A DNA stretch of 40,330 bases, taken from positions 1 to 40,330 of the forward strand of contig JAFGBI010000261.1 in assembly GCA_016933275.1 (NCBI GenBank). Direction: 5' to 3'. A model generated the notes under the pieces. It was not told the origin of the DNA. It was given only the letters and a program-made list of their open reading frames with translations, and ran no database searches. Origin of the DNA: Polyangiaceae bacterium (GTDB taxonomy: Bacteria > Myxococcota_A > Polyangia > Polyangiales > Polyangiaceae). The first letter of the stretch is position 1; each line of letters begins with the position of its first letter. Made by a program: the position numbers and the translations under genes. Positions 7,846 to 15,759 of this stretch are shown here, piece after piece.

Positions 7846-9474
7846 CTACGGTGGGATCGTGAAGCTCTTCGAGACGGTGACGGGAGAACCCGAGAAAGGG
7901 GGAACGCGCGCGCTGCGAAACGCGCTGGCGACGCAGCTGCCAACGGACGTTCCGCCGAAGGCGCCGCCCACGACGTTCGCGGATGTCACCCGTCCGCTGG
8001 GGGCGAAGGTGACCTGGACCTTGCCAGTCCCCGTTGGCCCGCCCGCCCGTTTGCACGACGTCGCGGCCGACGCTGCCGACGACAACGCCGCCACGGCGGC
8101 GCCCTTGTCGAACCCTGAAGCCACGGCGGCTTCCTCCTTCTTCGCAGCCTCCGCCTTCCTGGCGGCCTCCGCCGCGGCCTTGGCTTCCTCCCTCGCCTTG
8201 GCTGCCTCCTCCTGCTTCTTGGCCTGGGCCGCCTTCTCCTCGGGTGTGAGCGGTTTCAGCGGCTCTGCCGGCGCCGTCGGGCCTTCCGCGATTGCAGAGA
8301 CCGAAGCTGCCGGCTCGCTCGTTGCGGTCGTGGTCTCCGCGGTGCTTGGCGTCGGAGCTGGACTCTCCGGCTTGGCCACCTCTGCAGAGGTGGAGGTCGC
8401 CGCGACGGCGGTGACCTCGGTGTCCTTGATCCTGGAGAGAACGATGGCGAGCACGATGCCCGCGATCCCGAGGGTCACGACCGCCGTGCCTGCAATCGCG
8501 AAGACGATCGTACCCTTGCTCGTCGTGGCGACCGGCACGGCGGCCACCGCGACCGAGGTCTCCTCCACCCGAGGCCGCCTTGGCTCTGGTTTCGGTGGAG
8601 GAGGTGCAGGCGCGTGGAGCAGCGCGAGGTTCGCGTTGGGATCGAACATGGGCGCCGACAAGGCCGTGCTCATTCCGAACGGGTCTTCGGACACCTCTGC
8701 GCGCCGCGGACCCATGGCGCCGCGGCTGGGCGCATTCGGAGCAGGGCGGCTGGCTCCCGCGGGGCTCCTCGCAGCGCCGGTGACACCAGCCTTCAGCGCG
8801 TCGAGCGAGAAGAGCACGGAGTTCTCGTTGCGAGCGCCAACCAACTGATGATGGTCGGGCTCCTCCGCCGGCGCTCTGCGGGCGTCTTCCTCACTGCCGG
8901 CCAGCGCCACCCCGCCGAACAGGTCGGGAGTCTGTTTGGGGCGAGTGGCGGCGGTCCTCGCCGCTCCGGGCGAGCCGAAGCTCAACCCTGTGCCGAGCCC
9001 CGCCGCCCCGGCGGCCGCGGCTGAAACACCGAAGGACGGGCCATGGGCGACCGGGCTCGCACCGCGACCGTCAGGGGGCGGCATCACTGCGGCCGCGAGC
9101 TCGGGAACGTTGAACAGGGGCGCCCAGTCGTCCATTCCCTCCTTCCAAACATAGGCGTCGGCGAGTAGTCCCTGATGGTAGGCGGCGATGATCTCCGCTG
9201 TCGTCATGCTGCGCGAATCGGTCTCCGAGAGGTTCACCGACCAGGTCGCCTCACCACTCGACGAGGGGTCTTGCGGCGGTGGAACGGACGGCTCCGGGGG
9301 GATCGAGACGGTTTGGGGCTTCGAGGCGCCGGCTGTAGCCGCGCCACTCTGCTGTCGCGCGTCGACGACGATGGCCGCACCACAGCTCTTGCAGCGCACC
9401 TTCACCAGTCGTCCCGCGACCTTCTCGTCGGCGATCGCATAGTTCGACCCGCACGCGTTGCAGGAGATCTTCAT
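7846..9474 (-). CDS. AgmX-like protein: zinc ribbon, GYF domain, TM helix, TonB-like C-terminus
   Basis: A 542-residue protein with a typical myxobacterial architecture. Residues 1-35 form an MJ0042-type zinc ribbon (CNAC at 5-8, CKSC at 28-31). A GYF_2-like domain follows (TWSVNLSETDSRSMTTAEIIAAYHQ... AYVWKEGMDDWAPLFNVPEL), then a long Ala/Pro-rich disordered region. One transmembrane helix (TIVFAIAGTAVVTLGIAGIVLAIVL) precedes an Ala/Glu/Lys-rich spacer that should form a long helix. The C-terminal domain has cysteines and the TonB/AgmX-like pattern GKVQVTFAPSGRVTSANVVGG...VGSCVASAFRSARVPPFSGSPVTVSKSF. Topology would put the ribbon and GYF domain in the cytoplasm and the TonB-like end in the periplasm. 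AgmX is linked to gliding in Myxococcus xanthus; that role here is inference. Start ATG at 9474. Confidence 0.85.
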   Translation of the reverse strand: MKISCNACGSNYAIADEKVAGRLVKVRCKSCGAAIVVDARQQSGAATAGASKPQTVSIPPEPSVPPPQDPSSSGEATWSVNLSETDSRSMTTAEIIAAYHQGLLADAYVWKEGMDDWAPLFNVPELAAAVMPPPDGRGASPVAHGPSFGVSAAAAGAAGLGTGLSFGSPGAARTAATRPKQTPDLFGGVALAGSEEDARRAPAEEPDHHQLVGARNENSVLFSLDALKAGVTGAARSPAGASRPAPNAPSRGAMGPRRAEVSEDPFGMSTALSAPMFDPNANLALLHAPAPPPPKPEPRRPRVEETSVAVAAVPVATTSKGTIVFAIAGTAVVTLGIAGIVLAIVLSRIKDTEVTAVAATSTSAEVAKPESPAPTPSTAETTTATSEPAASVSAIAEGPTAPAEPLKPLTPEEKAAQAKKQEEAAKAREEAKAAAEAARKAEAAKKEEAAVASGFDKGAAVAALSSAASAATSCKRAGGPTGTGKVQVTFAPSGRVTSANVVGGAFGGTSVGSCVASAFRSARVPPFSGSPVTVSKSFTIPP

Positions 9475-9615
9475 CGCGCGAACCTTACCAAATCCCACCA
9501 GGGATTCCGAAGCTTCCAACGACCTCGGAATTGCCCCCAGCCCTCGGGCGCCCCGAGCGATCGGGTAGCACCGATCAGGCGCAGCCGTCCCTGGCAGCAT
9601 GTCCGGAATCCGTGC

Positions 9616-9775
9616 CTAGAGCACCGATCAGGTTGCCGAGAGCAACGGCAGCGCTGGAAACGCGTCCGTGCGAGGCGAGGACGCGTTTCCAGCGCAGCCT
9701 CTGGAGAGGTCTGCTGCCGGTTCGGTGCTCTAGGTTGTTGATTTGACGCAGCAATCAACCTGATTGCTGCTCTAG
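9616..9775. repeat. MITE-like repeat, copy 2 (complete, 160 bp)
   Basis: Reference copy of the family. The left end CTAGAGCACCGATCAGGTTG and the reverse complement of the right end CAACCTGATTGCTGCTCTAG match at 18 of 20 positions, giving terminal inverted repeats. A perfect 17-bp hairpin lies inside (GCGCTGGAAACGCGTCC at 9651-9667 and its complement at 9679-9695, 11-nt loop). Near the right end are an internal GGTGCTCTAG, complementary to the left end, and a 9-bp stem CAGCAATCA/TGATTGCTG. It has no coding capacity. The terminal CTAG gives the stop codon of the minus-strand gene ending at 9772. Confidence 0.92.
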
Positions 9776-11289
9776 TTCAGGGGAACCAGCTGGGCCCCAT
9801 CGCTGCCGCAGAACTCTGCGTCGCTCCCGTACTGGATGCCACAGATCGGGCAGATCTTCCGGATCTCCCGGGGAGGTGCGGCGGTTCCGACCCCGACGAG
9901 CCCTTGGTGCTCCGCGCAGGTACCCTCTCCGGGGTCGGTCTCTCCGGCGCACACTGGACAAATGGCACCTGGCGGCTGGTGCTCCGCGGTGGTGGACAGG
10001 ACCAGCGGCGCGCTATCCTCCGCGTCCTTGCAGAACATCGCTCCCGGGGGGTGTTCGCGCCCGCAGGTTGGACACCGGGACCCCACCCCTGGCCCGGTTG
10101 GGGCTGGCTCCCCGGGGGCCGGCCGACGCGGCTTGAAGAGGAGCGCGATGCCGACACCCCCAGAGAGGAGGGCCAGCAGCCCCAAGATCGAGAGGAAGAC
10201 CCAACGGCGCTGGGCGCCGGACTCATCGCTGGCTCCCGGTCCGGCTCCGATGCTCCCCGAGGCGATCACCGCGATTGCGGCATCGCGAGACGCTCCCGAC
10301 GAGTCGAACTCGTCGGACGCGAGGAGGGCGTCGTAGCGGAGGGCCGACACGATCGCGATGGTCACTCGCGCCGAGCGGCCCGAGGCGGTGGCATCGAGCG
10401 CCACCTCGCCTTCCTCGGCCGAATTCGTCACCTCCACTCGCCCCGAACGGGTGACCGACACCGTCTTCGGAGCGTTGACCAAGGTCCAGGTGGGAACGAG
10501 CGGGAGGGCACAGCCGGCTTGGTCCAGGACGACCGCTCTGAACACGAAGGACTCCCCGGGACGTAGTAGCTTCTTCGCGGGGCGCACCTCGAGGCGAGCA
10601 GGCTCTCCAAGCGAGGCGCAGGCCGAACGGGGGGGCTCGACTGGTGCTGGTGGTGAGGGCTCGGGAGGAGGGAGGACCGGTGCTGCCGGAGCCGACTCGA
10701 CCGCCGGTACTGGGGGGGAGGATGCGGAAGGCAATGGCTCGCCCTCGCGCCGGAGGAGCCGGAAGGATCGGGAGCGCCGGGTGCTCGCCGTACAGTTTTG
10801 TCGATTCACGACGAACTGGTACTGACCGATCTCCTGGAAGTTGATGTAGTCATCGCTCGCCACGATCGTCGTGGTGATCGTTGCCTGGCGGGGATCACCG
10901 GCCGCCGTTCGGCATTCCGTCCGCCAGCCGCGCTGTCCCCCAGCGTGGCTTACCACGGTCATGCCGGGGAAGAGCTCCCAACACTGGTTTGTCGTGTAGG
11001 TTCGGTTCGGTCCCTGGATGACGAGCTCTCCGCCCCGCTGGCTGATCACTGCCGGGCCAGCCGAATCGCCCCCGCCGGTCGGGCGGGGGCCGCACGCCTC
11101 TCCCCAATCACCGACCGACCACGCGCCCTGCATCGCGCTCGCCTGCCACCGACCGCTCAGCGTTGGCCCGGCAGCGGCGGCTTCGGGTAGGTGCGTCAGA
11201 CCGAGCATCAACGCAACCGCGAGCGACCAACGTCGCGGTGGTGGCAAGCTTCCCTGCCTGCTGCGCGGCGCGCTCGCCAGCGACACCAC
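9772..11289 (-). CDS. Exported Ig-like protein with TM helix and C-terminal zinc ribbons
   Basis: About 505 residues, not a named family. A signal sequence (RRWSLAVALMLGLTHLPEAAAAG) is followed by a domain with five cysteines (GRWQASAMQGAWSVGDWGEAC...NQCWELFPGM...RTEC...VNRQNC). A Pro-rich linker leads to a bacterial Ig/BIG2-like domain (ARLEVRPAKKLLRPGESFVFRAVVLDQAG...SVTRSGRVEVTN...GRSARVTIAIV). One TM helix (WVFLSILGLLALLSGGVGIALLF) precedes a tail of three CxxC zinc-ribbon units (CPTCGREHPPGAMFC, CPVCAGETDPGEGTC, CPICGIQYGSDAEFC). Expected topology is sensor-like domains outside and ribbons in the cytoplasm. The frame is open far upstream; I chose the GTG at 11289, which gives a normal signal peptide. 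The next GTG at 11286 or an ATG at 11208 is possible. Divergent from a Ser/Thr kinase. Confidence 0.72.
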   Translation of the reverse strand: MVSLASAPRSRQGSLPPPRRWSLAVALMLGLTHLPEAAAAGPTLSGRWQASAMQGAWSVGDWGEACGPRPTGGGDSAGPAVISQRGGELVIQGPNRTYTTNQCWELFPGMTVVSHAGGQRGWRTECRTAAGDPRQATITTTIVASDDYINFQEIGQYQFVVNRQNCTASTRRSRSFRLLRREGEPLPSASSPPVPAVESAPAAPVLPPPEPSPPAPVEPPRSACASLGEPARLEVRPAKKLLRPGESFVFRAVVLDQAGCALPLVPTWTLVNAPKTVSVTRSGRVEVTNSAEEGEVALDATASGRSARVTIAIVSALRYDALLASDEFDSSGASRDAAIAVIASGSIGAGPGASDESGAQRRWVFLSILGLLALLSGGVGIALLFKPRRPAPGEPAPTGPGVGSRCPTCGREHPPGAMFCKDAEDSAPLVLSTTAEHQPPGAICPVCAGETDPGEGTCAEHQGLVGVGTAAPPREIRKICPICGIQYGSDAEFCGSDGAQLVPLN

Positions 11290-11541
11290 GCACGGCAGTG
11301 AACGGGTCGGGGAATTGCGGCGGCCAGTCACGCGAGTCGAAGGAGCAGCTGCCTTGATCCACGCTATCCTTACTACGTCCCTCGGCGGCTGGGGATCGCG
11401 GTTTCGCGGGGCGGGGATTGCGCGGGCGGATTTGGGGTGGCTCTGGGTCCCAACGTGGGGCAACGTCGCGGCGGCCTTGGTGGCAGCGCGCTCGACGGCC
11501 TGGTGTTCGGGGTCGGCGCCGACTATGTTTGGGTCGGGTCG

Positions 11542-12402
11542 ATGAACCGAGTCGGGCAGTTCGTAGCCAAGCGGTACCGTCTCGACGCGTTGATCGACAC
11601 CGGGGGCCAGAGCCAGGTCTATCGCGCCCGGGACGTCGTCGAGGGTGACGACGTCGCGGTGAAGATCCTCACAACGGGTGGGAAGTCCGACCCCGAGCTT
11701 CGGGAGCGCATGCTTCGTGAGGCGCATGCCCTTGCCCAGCTCGGGCGGAGCGCTGCTGTCCGCGTGCTCGACCAGGGGTTTGCGCCCGATGGCGCCCTCG
11801 CCACCGTGATGGAGCTGCTCCACGGGGCGGACTTCGATACCTACCTCTTCCGTCTCGAGCAAGGCGGTGTGCACCTACCGGTTGCCGATCTGGTGCGGCT
11901 GATGGCGCCGATCGTCGACACCCTCGACCGGGCTCACGCGATCGGGATCGTACATCGCGATCTCAAGCCGAAGAACGTCTACATCGTCGATACGGCCCAC
12001 GGGGGCGGTGTGAAGCTCCTGGATTTTGGCTTCGCGAAGTTTCTGCGCATGCGGAGCGTCACCGCACAAGGGATGATCGCCGGCTCGCCGAGCTACATCT
12101 CGCCGGAGGCCTGGCTCGGCGAAGCCTCCACCCTCGACCACCGCGCCGACGTCTACGGTCTGGCCGCGGTGATGTTCCGGGCGTTGGGCGGACGACCGCC
12201 GTTTGCGTCCAAGGACATGATCGAGCTGCTCACGGCCGTCACCACGGCACCCCGGCCCAGCCTGCACGCGCTGCGTCCGGAGCTTCCACCGGCCATCGAT
12301 GATTGGGTCGCCCAGTCGCTCGCGGTCGATCGCGACGAGCGCTTCAATACCGTGCGTGCCCTCTTCCAGGCGTTTCAGTTCGCGTGCGAGCTGCCGAAAT
12401 AG
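11542..12402 (+). CDS. Ser/Thr protein kinase (Hanks type), kinase domain only
   Basis: A 286-residue eukaryotic-like protein kinase without TM segment or extra domain, so probably cytoplasmic. The glycine loop is degenerate (IDTGGQSQVYRARD). The ATP-binding lysine is K41 in VAVKIL, the catalytic loop is HRDLKPKN with D140, the metal-binding DFG is at 161-163, and the activation segment ends in GSPSYISPEAWLGE. DVYGLAAVMFRALGGRPPF and a late arginine (DRDERF) complete the fold. The ATG at 11542 (MNRVGQFVAKRYRL) fits family starts; the open frame extends upstream to 11437. The divergent neighbour carries cytoplasmic zinc ribbons and could be a substrate or partner; that is inference. Confidence 0.9.
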   Translation: MNRVGQFVAKRYRLDALIDTGGQSQVYRARDVVEGDDVAVKILTTGGKSDPELRERMLREAHALAQLGRSAAVRVLDQGFAPDGALATVMELLHGADFDTYLFRLEQGGVHLPVADLVRLMAPIVDTLDRAHAIGIVHRDLKPKNVYIVDTAHGGGVKLLDFGFAKFLRMRSVTAQGMIAGSPSYISPEAWLGEASTLDHRADVYGLAAVMFRALGGRPPFASKDMIELLTAVTTAPRPSLHALRPELPPAIDDWVAQSLAVDRDERFNTVRALFQAFQFACELPK

Positions 12403-12440
12403 CACGGGGCGACACCGCTACGTCGAGGCGCGACGGTCGT

Positions 12441-14054
12441 TCAGGGCGCGACGGGTCGTCGCCATACCAGCGGCCCTTGCCCCACCGTGCTCGCGTCACC
12501 ATCGCGGCCGAGGGCGACCAGCACGAATCCCGTGCGGGTAGCGGCCAGCGGGCGTCCGGCCACCGAACCAAGCACCACACCGCGCTCCGCGTCGACTACG
12601 AGCGATCCGACGACCGCCACCGGAGGACGCCGTAGCACGTCGGGGAAACGGTCGGGGATCGTCGCCAGCGTCGTCGTGGTGTCCCCGTCGACGTCAACCA
12701 GCACCAGCATGTCCTCGCGTTGGACCACGGCGCGCCCCTCGGCCACCGCGAGCACATGGTCTCCCGCCAGGAGCGAATGGGTCCTGTTCCGTTCGAGGTC
12801 CACGAGCACGGCCTCCCGGCCAGGATAGAGTGGGACCAGGCGCGACGGCGGGCCTGGCCATGTGTCCGTGGCCTGGGGGGTCACGAAGATCCCGAGCCGA
12901 CGCCGCGTCCCTTTGCCCCAGAGCTCGACCTCGCTCTTTCCTTGGTCAGGGCCATCCGCGCGCTCGCAGGCGAAGAGCGCCACCTCGCGGGAGACATCGG
13001 CGTGGATCAGGTTTCCGCGGCAGGTACCTGGTCCGAGGCGGGTGCGACGCCCACGCGCGCTCTGTAGGACGAGCGTGTCCCCGGGCAGCCGCACGAGCAG
13101 GTGTCGGTCGAGTGGTGCGACCAGGCCCGGGACGCTCTGGGTCTTCTCTGCCCCGATTGCGGCGACCCGGAGCGTCGATCGATCGCCGCGGCCCAACCAG
13201 GAAGCGAAGGTGGGGATCGGCCCCAGGCAGGGGCGGGGTCCGGGTGGCGCGTCGGGCACCGGCAGATCGAGCCGTCCGTTGCCGTTCGAGTCGTTGGCCA
13301 CGACCTCGAAGACGATCCAATTCCCCGTGAAGTCGAGGCGCGCGCGGTGCAGACGTCCCGCCCCTGGCTCGGTGACGGACTCCCGTCCAGAATCCAGGTC
13401 CCGAACGACGACGCCTCGCCTCTTCCCTTCCCCGCGGATGTAGGAGAGCCGCCGGCTCACCCCATCGAACGACACCGACCGGTGGTCGAGGAAGGGCAGC
13501 GCGTCTGCGCGTGCGTCGACATTCAGGACCGAGCCTGCCCCCGATCGAGCGTCGATCAGCTGGGACTCCTTCCCTGCTCGCGTAACGAGCCAACGCCCAT
13601 CGGGGCTCGCTGCCATGAGGTCATCGACGGGTCGCTCCGAGCCATCCGAGAGCGCGACGAAGCGCGCCAACCTGTCCCCGGTGAGCCTGCCCCCCACCGC
13701 CACCTCGACTCGGACCTCGCCATCGCCGTCATCGTCGCTGCGCGCCTGGCAGAAGCAGACCCAGTCACCCGAGGTGGAGGCGGCTTCGACCAGGACCGGC
13801 TGGGATGTCCCGATGGTGGCCTCCGTGTCCGGGATCGCAGCTCCTTCGACCGGGGTCTGTGCCCGGGCGACCGCTGGCGTTGGCACGATGCCGGCGTCCT
13901 TGGCAGAGCCCATCGGGTTCGGCTCGGACCGCGGCGCGGTGACCGGGGGGGGGGGGCTGGGATTGGCGCACGCGCCCAAGGCGATCAGATTCAGGGCTTG
14001 GGCGGCGACCAAGTGCCACCCCGCGCGGAAGACCGACCTCGCAACATCTGCCAC
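12441..14054 (-). CDS. Lipoprotein with repeated strand-rich (beta-propeller-like) segments
   Basis: A 537-residue protein I do not recognise as a family. An N-terminal signal sequence ends in a lipobox, LNLIALGAC, so it is probably a lipoprotein. The next codons (NPSPPPPVTAPR) contain a run of 12 C on the coding strand (plus-strand G-run 13945-13956). The rest has repeated short strand motifs typical of propeller proteins: SPDGRWLVTRAGKESQLIDARSG, SRRLSYIRGEGKRRGVVVRDLDSG, LDFTGNWIVFEVVANDSNGNGRLDLPV, LLVRLPGDTLVLQSARGRRTRLG, AEGRAVVQREDMLVLVDVDGD. The segment DSNGNGRLDLP resembles a calcium loop. The beta-propeller call is inference. Divergent from the lipoprotein gene at 14141. Confidence 0.65.
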   Translation of the reverse strand: MADVARSVFRAGWHLVAAQALNLIALGACANPSPPPPVTAPRSEPNPMGSAKDAGIVPTPAVARAQTPVEGAAIPDTEATIGTSQPVLVEAASTSGDWVCFCQARSDDDGDGEVRVEVAVGGRLTGDRLARFVALSDGSERPVDDLMAASPDGRWLVTRAGKESQLIDARSGAGSVLNVDARADALPFLDHRSVSFDGVSRRLSYIRGEGKRRGVVVRDLDSGRESVTEPGAGRLHRARLDFTGNWIVFEVVANDSNGNGRLDLPVPDAPPGPRPCLGPIPTFASWLGRGDRSTLRVAAIGAEKTQSVPGLVAPLDRHLLVRLPGDTLVLQSARGRRTRLGPGTCRGNLIHADVSREVALFACERADGPDQGKSEVELWGKGTRRRLGIFVTPQATDTWPGPPSRLVPLYPGREAVLVDLERNRTHSLLAGDHVLAVAEGRAVVQREDMLVLVDVDGDTTTTLATIPDRFPDVLRRPPVAVVGSLVVDAERGVVLGSVAGRPLAATRTGFVLVALGRDGDASTVGQGPLVWRRPVAP

Positions 14055-14140
14055 GGGACCACGGTTGTGGCATATTCGGTCCGATGTCGCGAGCTCCAGC
14101 GGACGAAGGTGCCGTGCCTCCGAACGACCTGCCGAGAGCG

Positions 14141-14650
14141 ATGGCAGGATCCTCGACGCGTGGACGCGCGGTGCGAGCTTGCCAGATCGGCGGATTCGCG
14201 GTTGCCTGCGCGCTCGCCGGCTGCGGCAACAAGGACTCGGTCACCCTGAGCGGGCGGATCGATTCGCTCGATCTCGCGGTGGACGAGACCGCTCTCGGGA
14301 CCTTCCTCCGCGGCGATTTCGAGCTGGTGGTCGCCCTCGGATCCTATGCGGGTGACCCCGTCTCCGTGCGCACGGCGACCTTCGCCCTGCTGCGGTCCGA
14401 CTCAAGGGAGACTCTCGGGGCGGGACCCCTCGACGTTCGCCCGGTCCCCGAAGGCCTCCCACGGGACGTGGGACCCGGCGACGAGGTCCGCGTTGCCTAC
14501 GAGCTTGTGGCGGACAACCCGCTCGGGACGGACATCGGTGTCCTCTGCGGAGGTGAGGTCATGGTCCGTGGCGCGGTCGAACACTCGCTCGCGGGGGGCA
14601 GCACGACCACCGTGGACAGTCCCCCGGTGACTCCGAGTGGCTGCGACTAA
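14141..14650 (+). CDS. Small lipoprotein of unknown function
   Basis: About 169 residues. The start ATG at 14141 gives a compact lipoprotein signal (MAGSSTRGRAVRACQIGGFAVACALAGC); a start at 14084 would add 19 residues. After the lipobox LAGC the mature protein is a single strand-rich domain (VTLSGRIDSLDLAVDETALGTFLRGDFELVVALGSYAGDPVSVRTATFALLRSDSRETLG... and GDEVRVAYELVADNPLGTDIGVLCGGEVMVRGAVEHS). The pattern of alternating strands suggests an immunoglobulin-like sandwich. There are two cysteines in the mature chain besides the anchor, one in the last residues. Convergent with the next gene, with 35 bases between them. Confidence 0.68.
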   Translation: MAGSSTRGRAVRACQIGGFAVACALAGCGNKDSVTLSGRIDSLDLAVDETALGTFLRGDFELVVALGSYAGDPVSVRTATFALLRSDSRETLGAGPLDVRPVPEGLPRDVGPGDEVRVAYELVADNPLGTDIGVLCGGEVMVRGAVEHSLAGGSTTTVDSPPVTPSGCD

Positions 14651-14685
14651 CCAACGCCGCGGAAATCATCGGTCCTGCCCACACC

Positions 14686-15672
14686 CTACCGCCTGGGCGG
14701 GGGGATGGATGATGGGCGGCTCGGTGGGACGGGTTCGCACGACTCTGCCTCAGCCGCGGGTTCTGGCTCGGACTCGGCGATCCGCCTCGGGCTCGGGAGG
14801 ATCTCCGATGGGGTTCGGGCGGTCCGAACTGCCACCATCGAACCGCTGCCGCGCGAAGGTTTCGACACGATCTCGACGCTGGGGACCGAGGGGCTGCGTA
14901 CCGACGGCATTTCGCTCACGGAAGCGCGGCGCGCCCGGCCCGGTGGGGGCACCGAGCGGCGGGTGCTGACCATGATCCGGTCGACCTCCGCGGTGAGGCT
15001 TCCCGCGCTCTGGCGTAGATCCCGGGTCGGGCGTCGGGAGGGCGGCGCGCTCGGGTCACGTTTGAGGTCGTTCATTGCGGTCACCACCGACGGCGTTCGG
15101 TAGCGAATGGAGAGGCGCGCGCGGTCGCCGATGACCTCGCCGATGATCCGCAAGCCAGTGGGATCGCCCTCGCGCACGAACTCGTGCGCCGCCCGCACCA
15201 TACCGCTGGTGAGGTGCCTGAGGACGCGCGCCGCGCGCGGCCGTCCCGCGATCCCGACGGCGATCTCGACGCCCGTGTCATTGGGGTCGACCTCGTAGAG
15301 CAAGACGACGCCGTCGAACCACCGCTCCAGGGCAGCCCCCAGGCGCGTCAGCGTGTCGGCGAGGCCGTCGCCGACCAGTGCACCGAGGGTGCCGCGAAGC
15401 AGACCGCGCAGCGCGAGCTCGTATGAAGCCTCGTCGAGCACGCGCCCCGACCCTTCACCGATAGCCTCGTCGATGGCGAGCAGGAGCTCCTCCGCCTCGT
15501 CGAGGGGGAGTACGGCCCCCACGGTCCGTGGCTGCAGGCGTTCGTACGCGATGTGGGGCCGGAGCCGCTCCGGCAGGCGCAGCGCCAGCCGCTGCGCGGC
15601 AGCCCGTTCGCGACGATGGATCGACTCCATCAGCTCGCGAAGATAGAGAATGCGGAGACCTACCGATTCCAC
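14686..15672 (-). CDS. Unrecognised protein with disordered Ser/Pro/Arg-rich tail
   Basis: 328 residues from the GTG at 15672, or 314 from the ATG at 15630. The first 200 residues are predicted mixed helix and strand (ERLRPHIAYERLQPRTVGAVLPLDEAEELLLAIDEAIGEGSGRVLDEASYELALRGLLRG... GVEIAVGIAGRPRAARVLRHLTSGMVRAAHEFV... RIIGEVIGDRARLSIRYRTP). The last 120 are low complexity, with repeated SVP, PSP and PPP. No signal peptide or TM segment. The first part loosely recalls the myxobacterial heme-NO-like/TIGR02265 type of sensor domain in length and order, but I cannot support that. A promoter-like TATACT lies so close to the GTG start that the ATG at 15630 may be the real start. Confidence 0.6.
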   Translation of the reverse strand: MESVGLRILYLRELMESIHRRERAAAQRLALRLPERLRPHIAYERLQPRTVGAVLPLDEAEELLLAIDEAIGEGSGRVLDEASYELALRGLLRGTLGALVGDGLADTLTRLGAALERWFDGVVLLYEVDPNDTGVEIAVGIAGRPRAARVLRHLTSGMVRAAHEFVREGDPTGLRIIGEVIGDRARLSIRYRTPSVVTAMNDLKRDPSAPPSRRPTRDLRQSAGSLTAEVDRIMVSTRRSVPPPGRARRASVSEMPSVRSPSVPSVEIVSKPSRGSGSMVAVRTARTPSEILPSPRRIAESEPEPAAEAESCEPVPPSRPSSIPPPRR

Positions 15673-15682
15673 GCGATATCGG

Positions 15683-15710
15683 AGTATACTGAGAGCACGT
15701 GCGGGGACAA
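15683..15710 (-). promoter_or_regulatory. Possible promoter of the gene at 14686-15672
   Basis: Minus-strand TATACT (plus-strand 15683-15688) matches the -10 consensus at five of six positions. A TTGTCC lies 16 bases further upstream. Transcription would start near 15676, only a few bases from the GTG at 15672, so either the mRNA is nearly leaderless or translation begins at the ATG at 15630. Confidence 0.4.
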
Positions 15711-15759
15711 CGGACGGACGCTCGCCACCGACGGTGCCGCGGGGAAGGGAGATCCACGC

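Noticed and set aside
9471-9758. Small frames over the repeats (also 34174-34545) that give similar peptides
   Set aside because: The peptides are alike only because the repeat DNA is alike. There is no ribosome site, and the hairpin arms explain the conservation.
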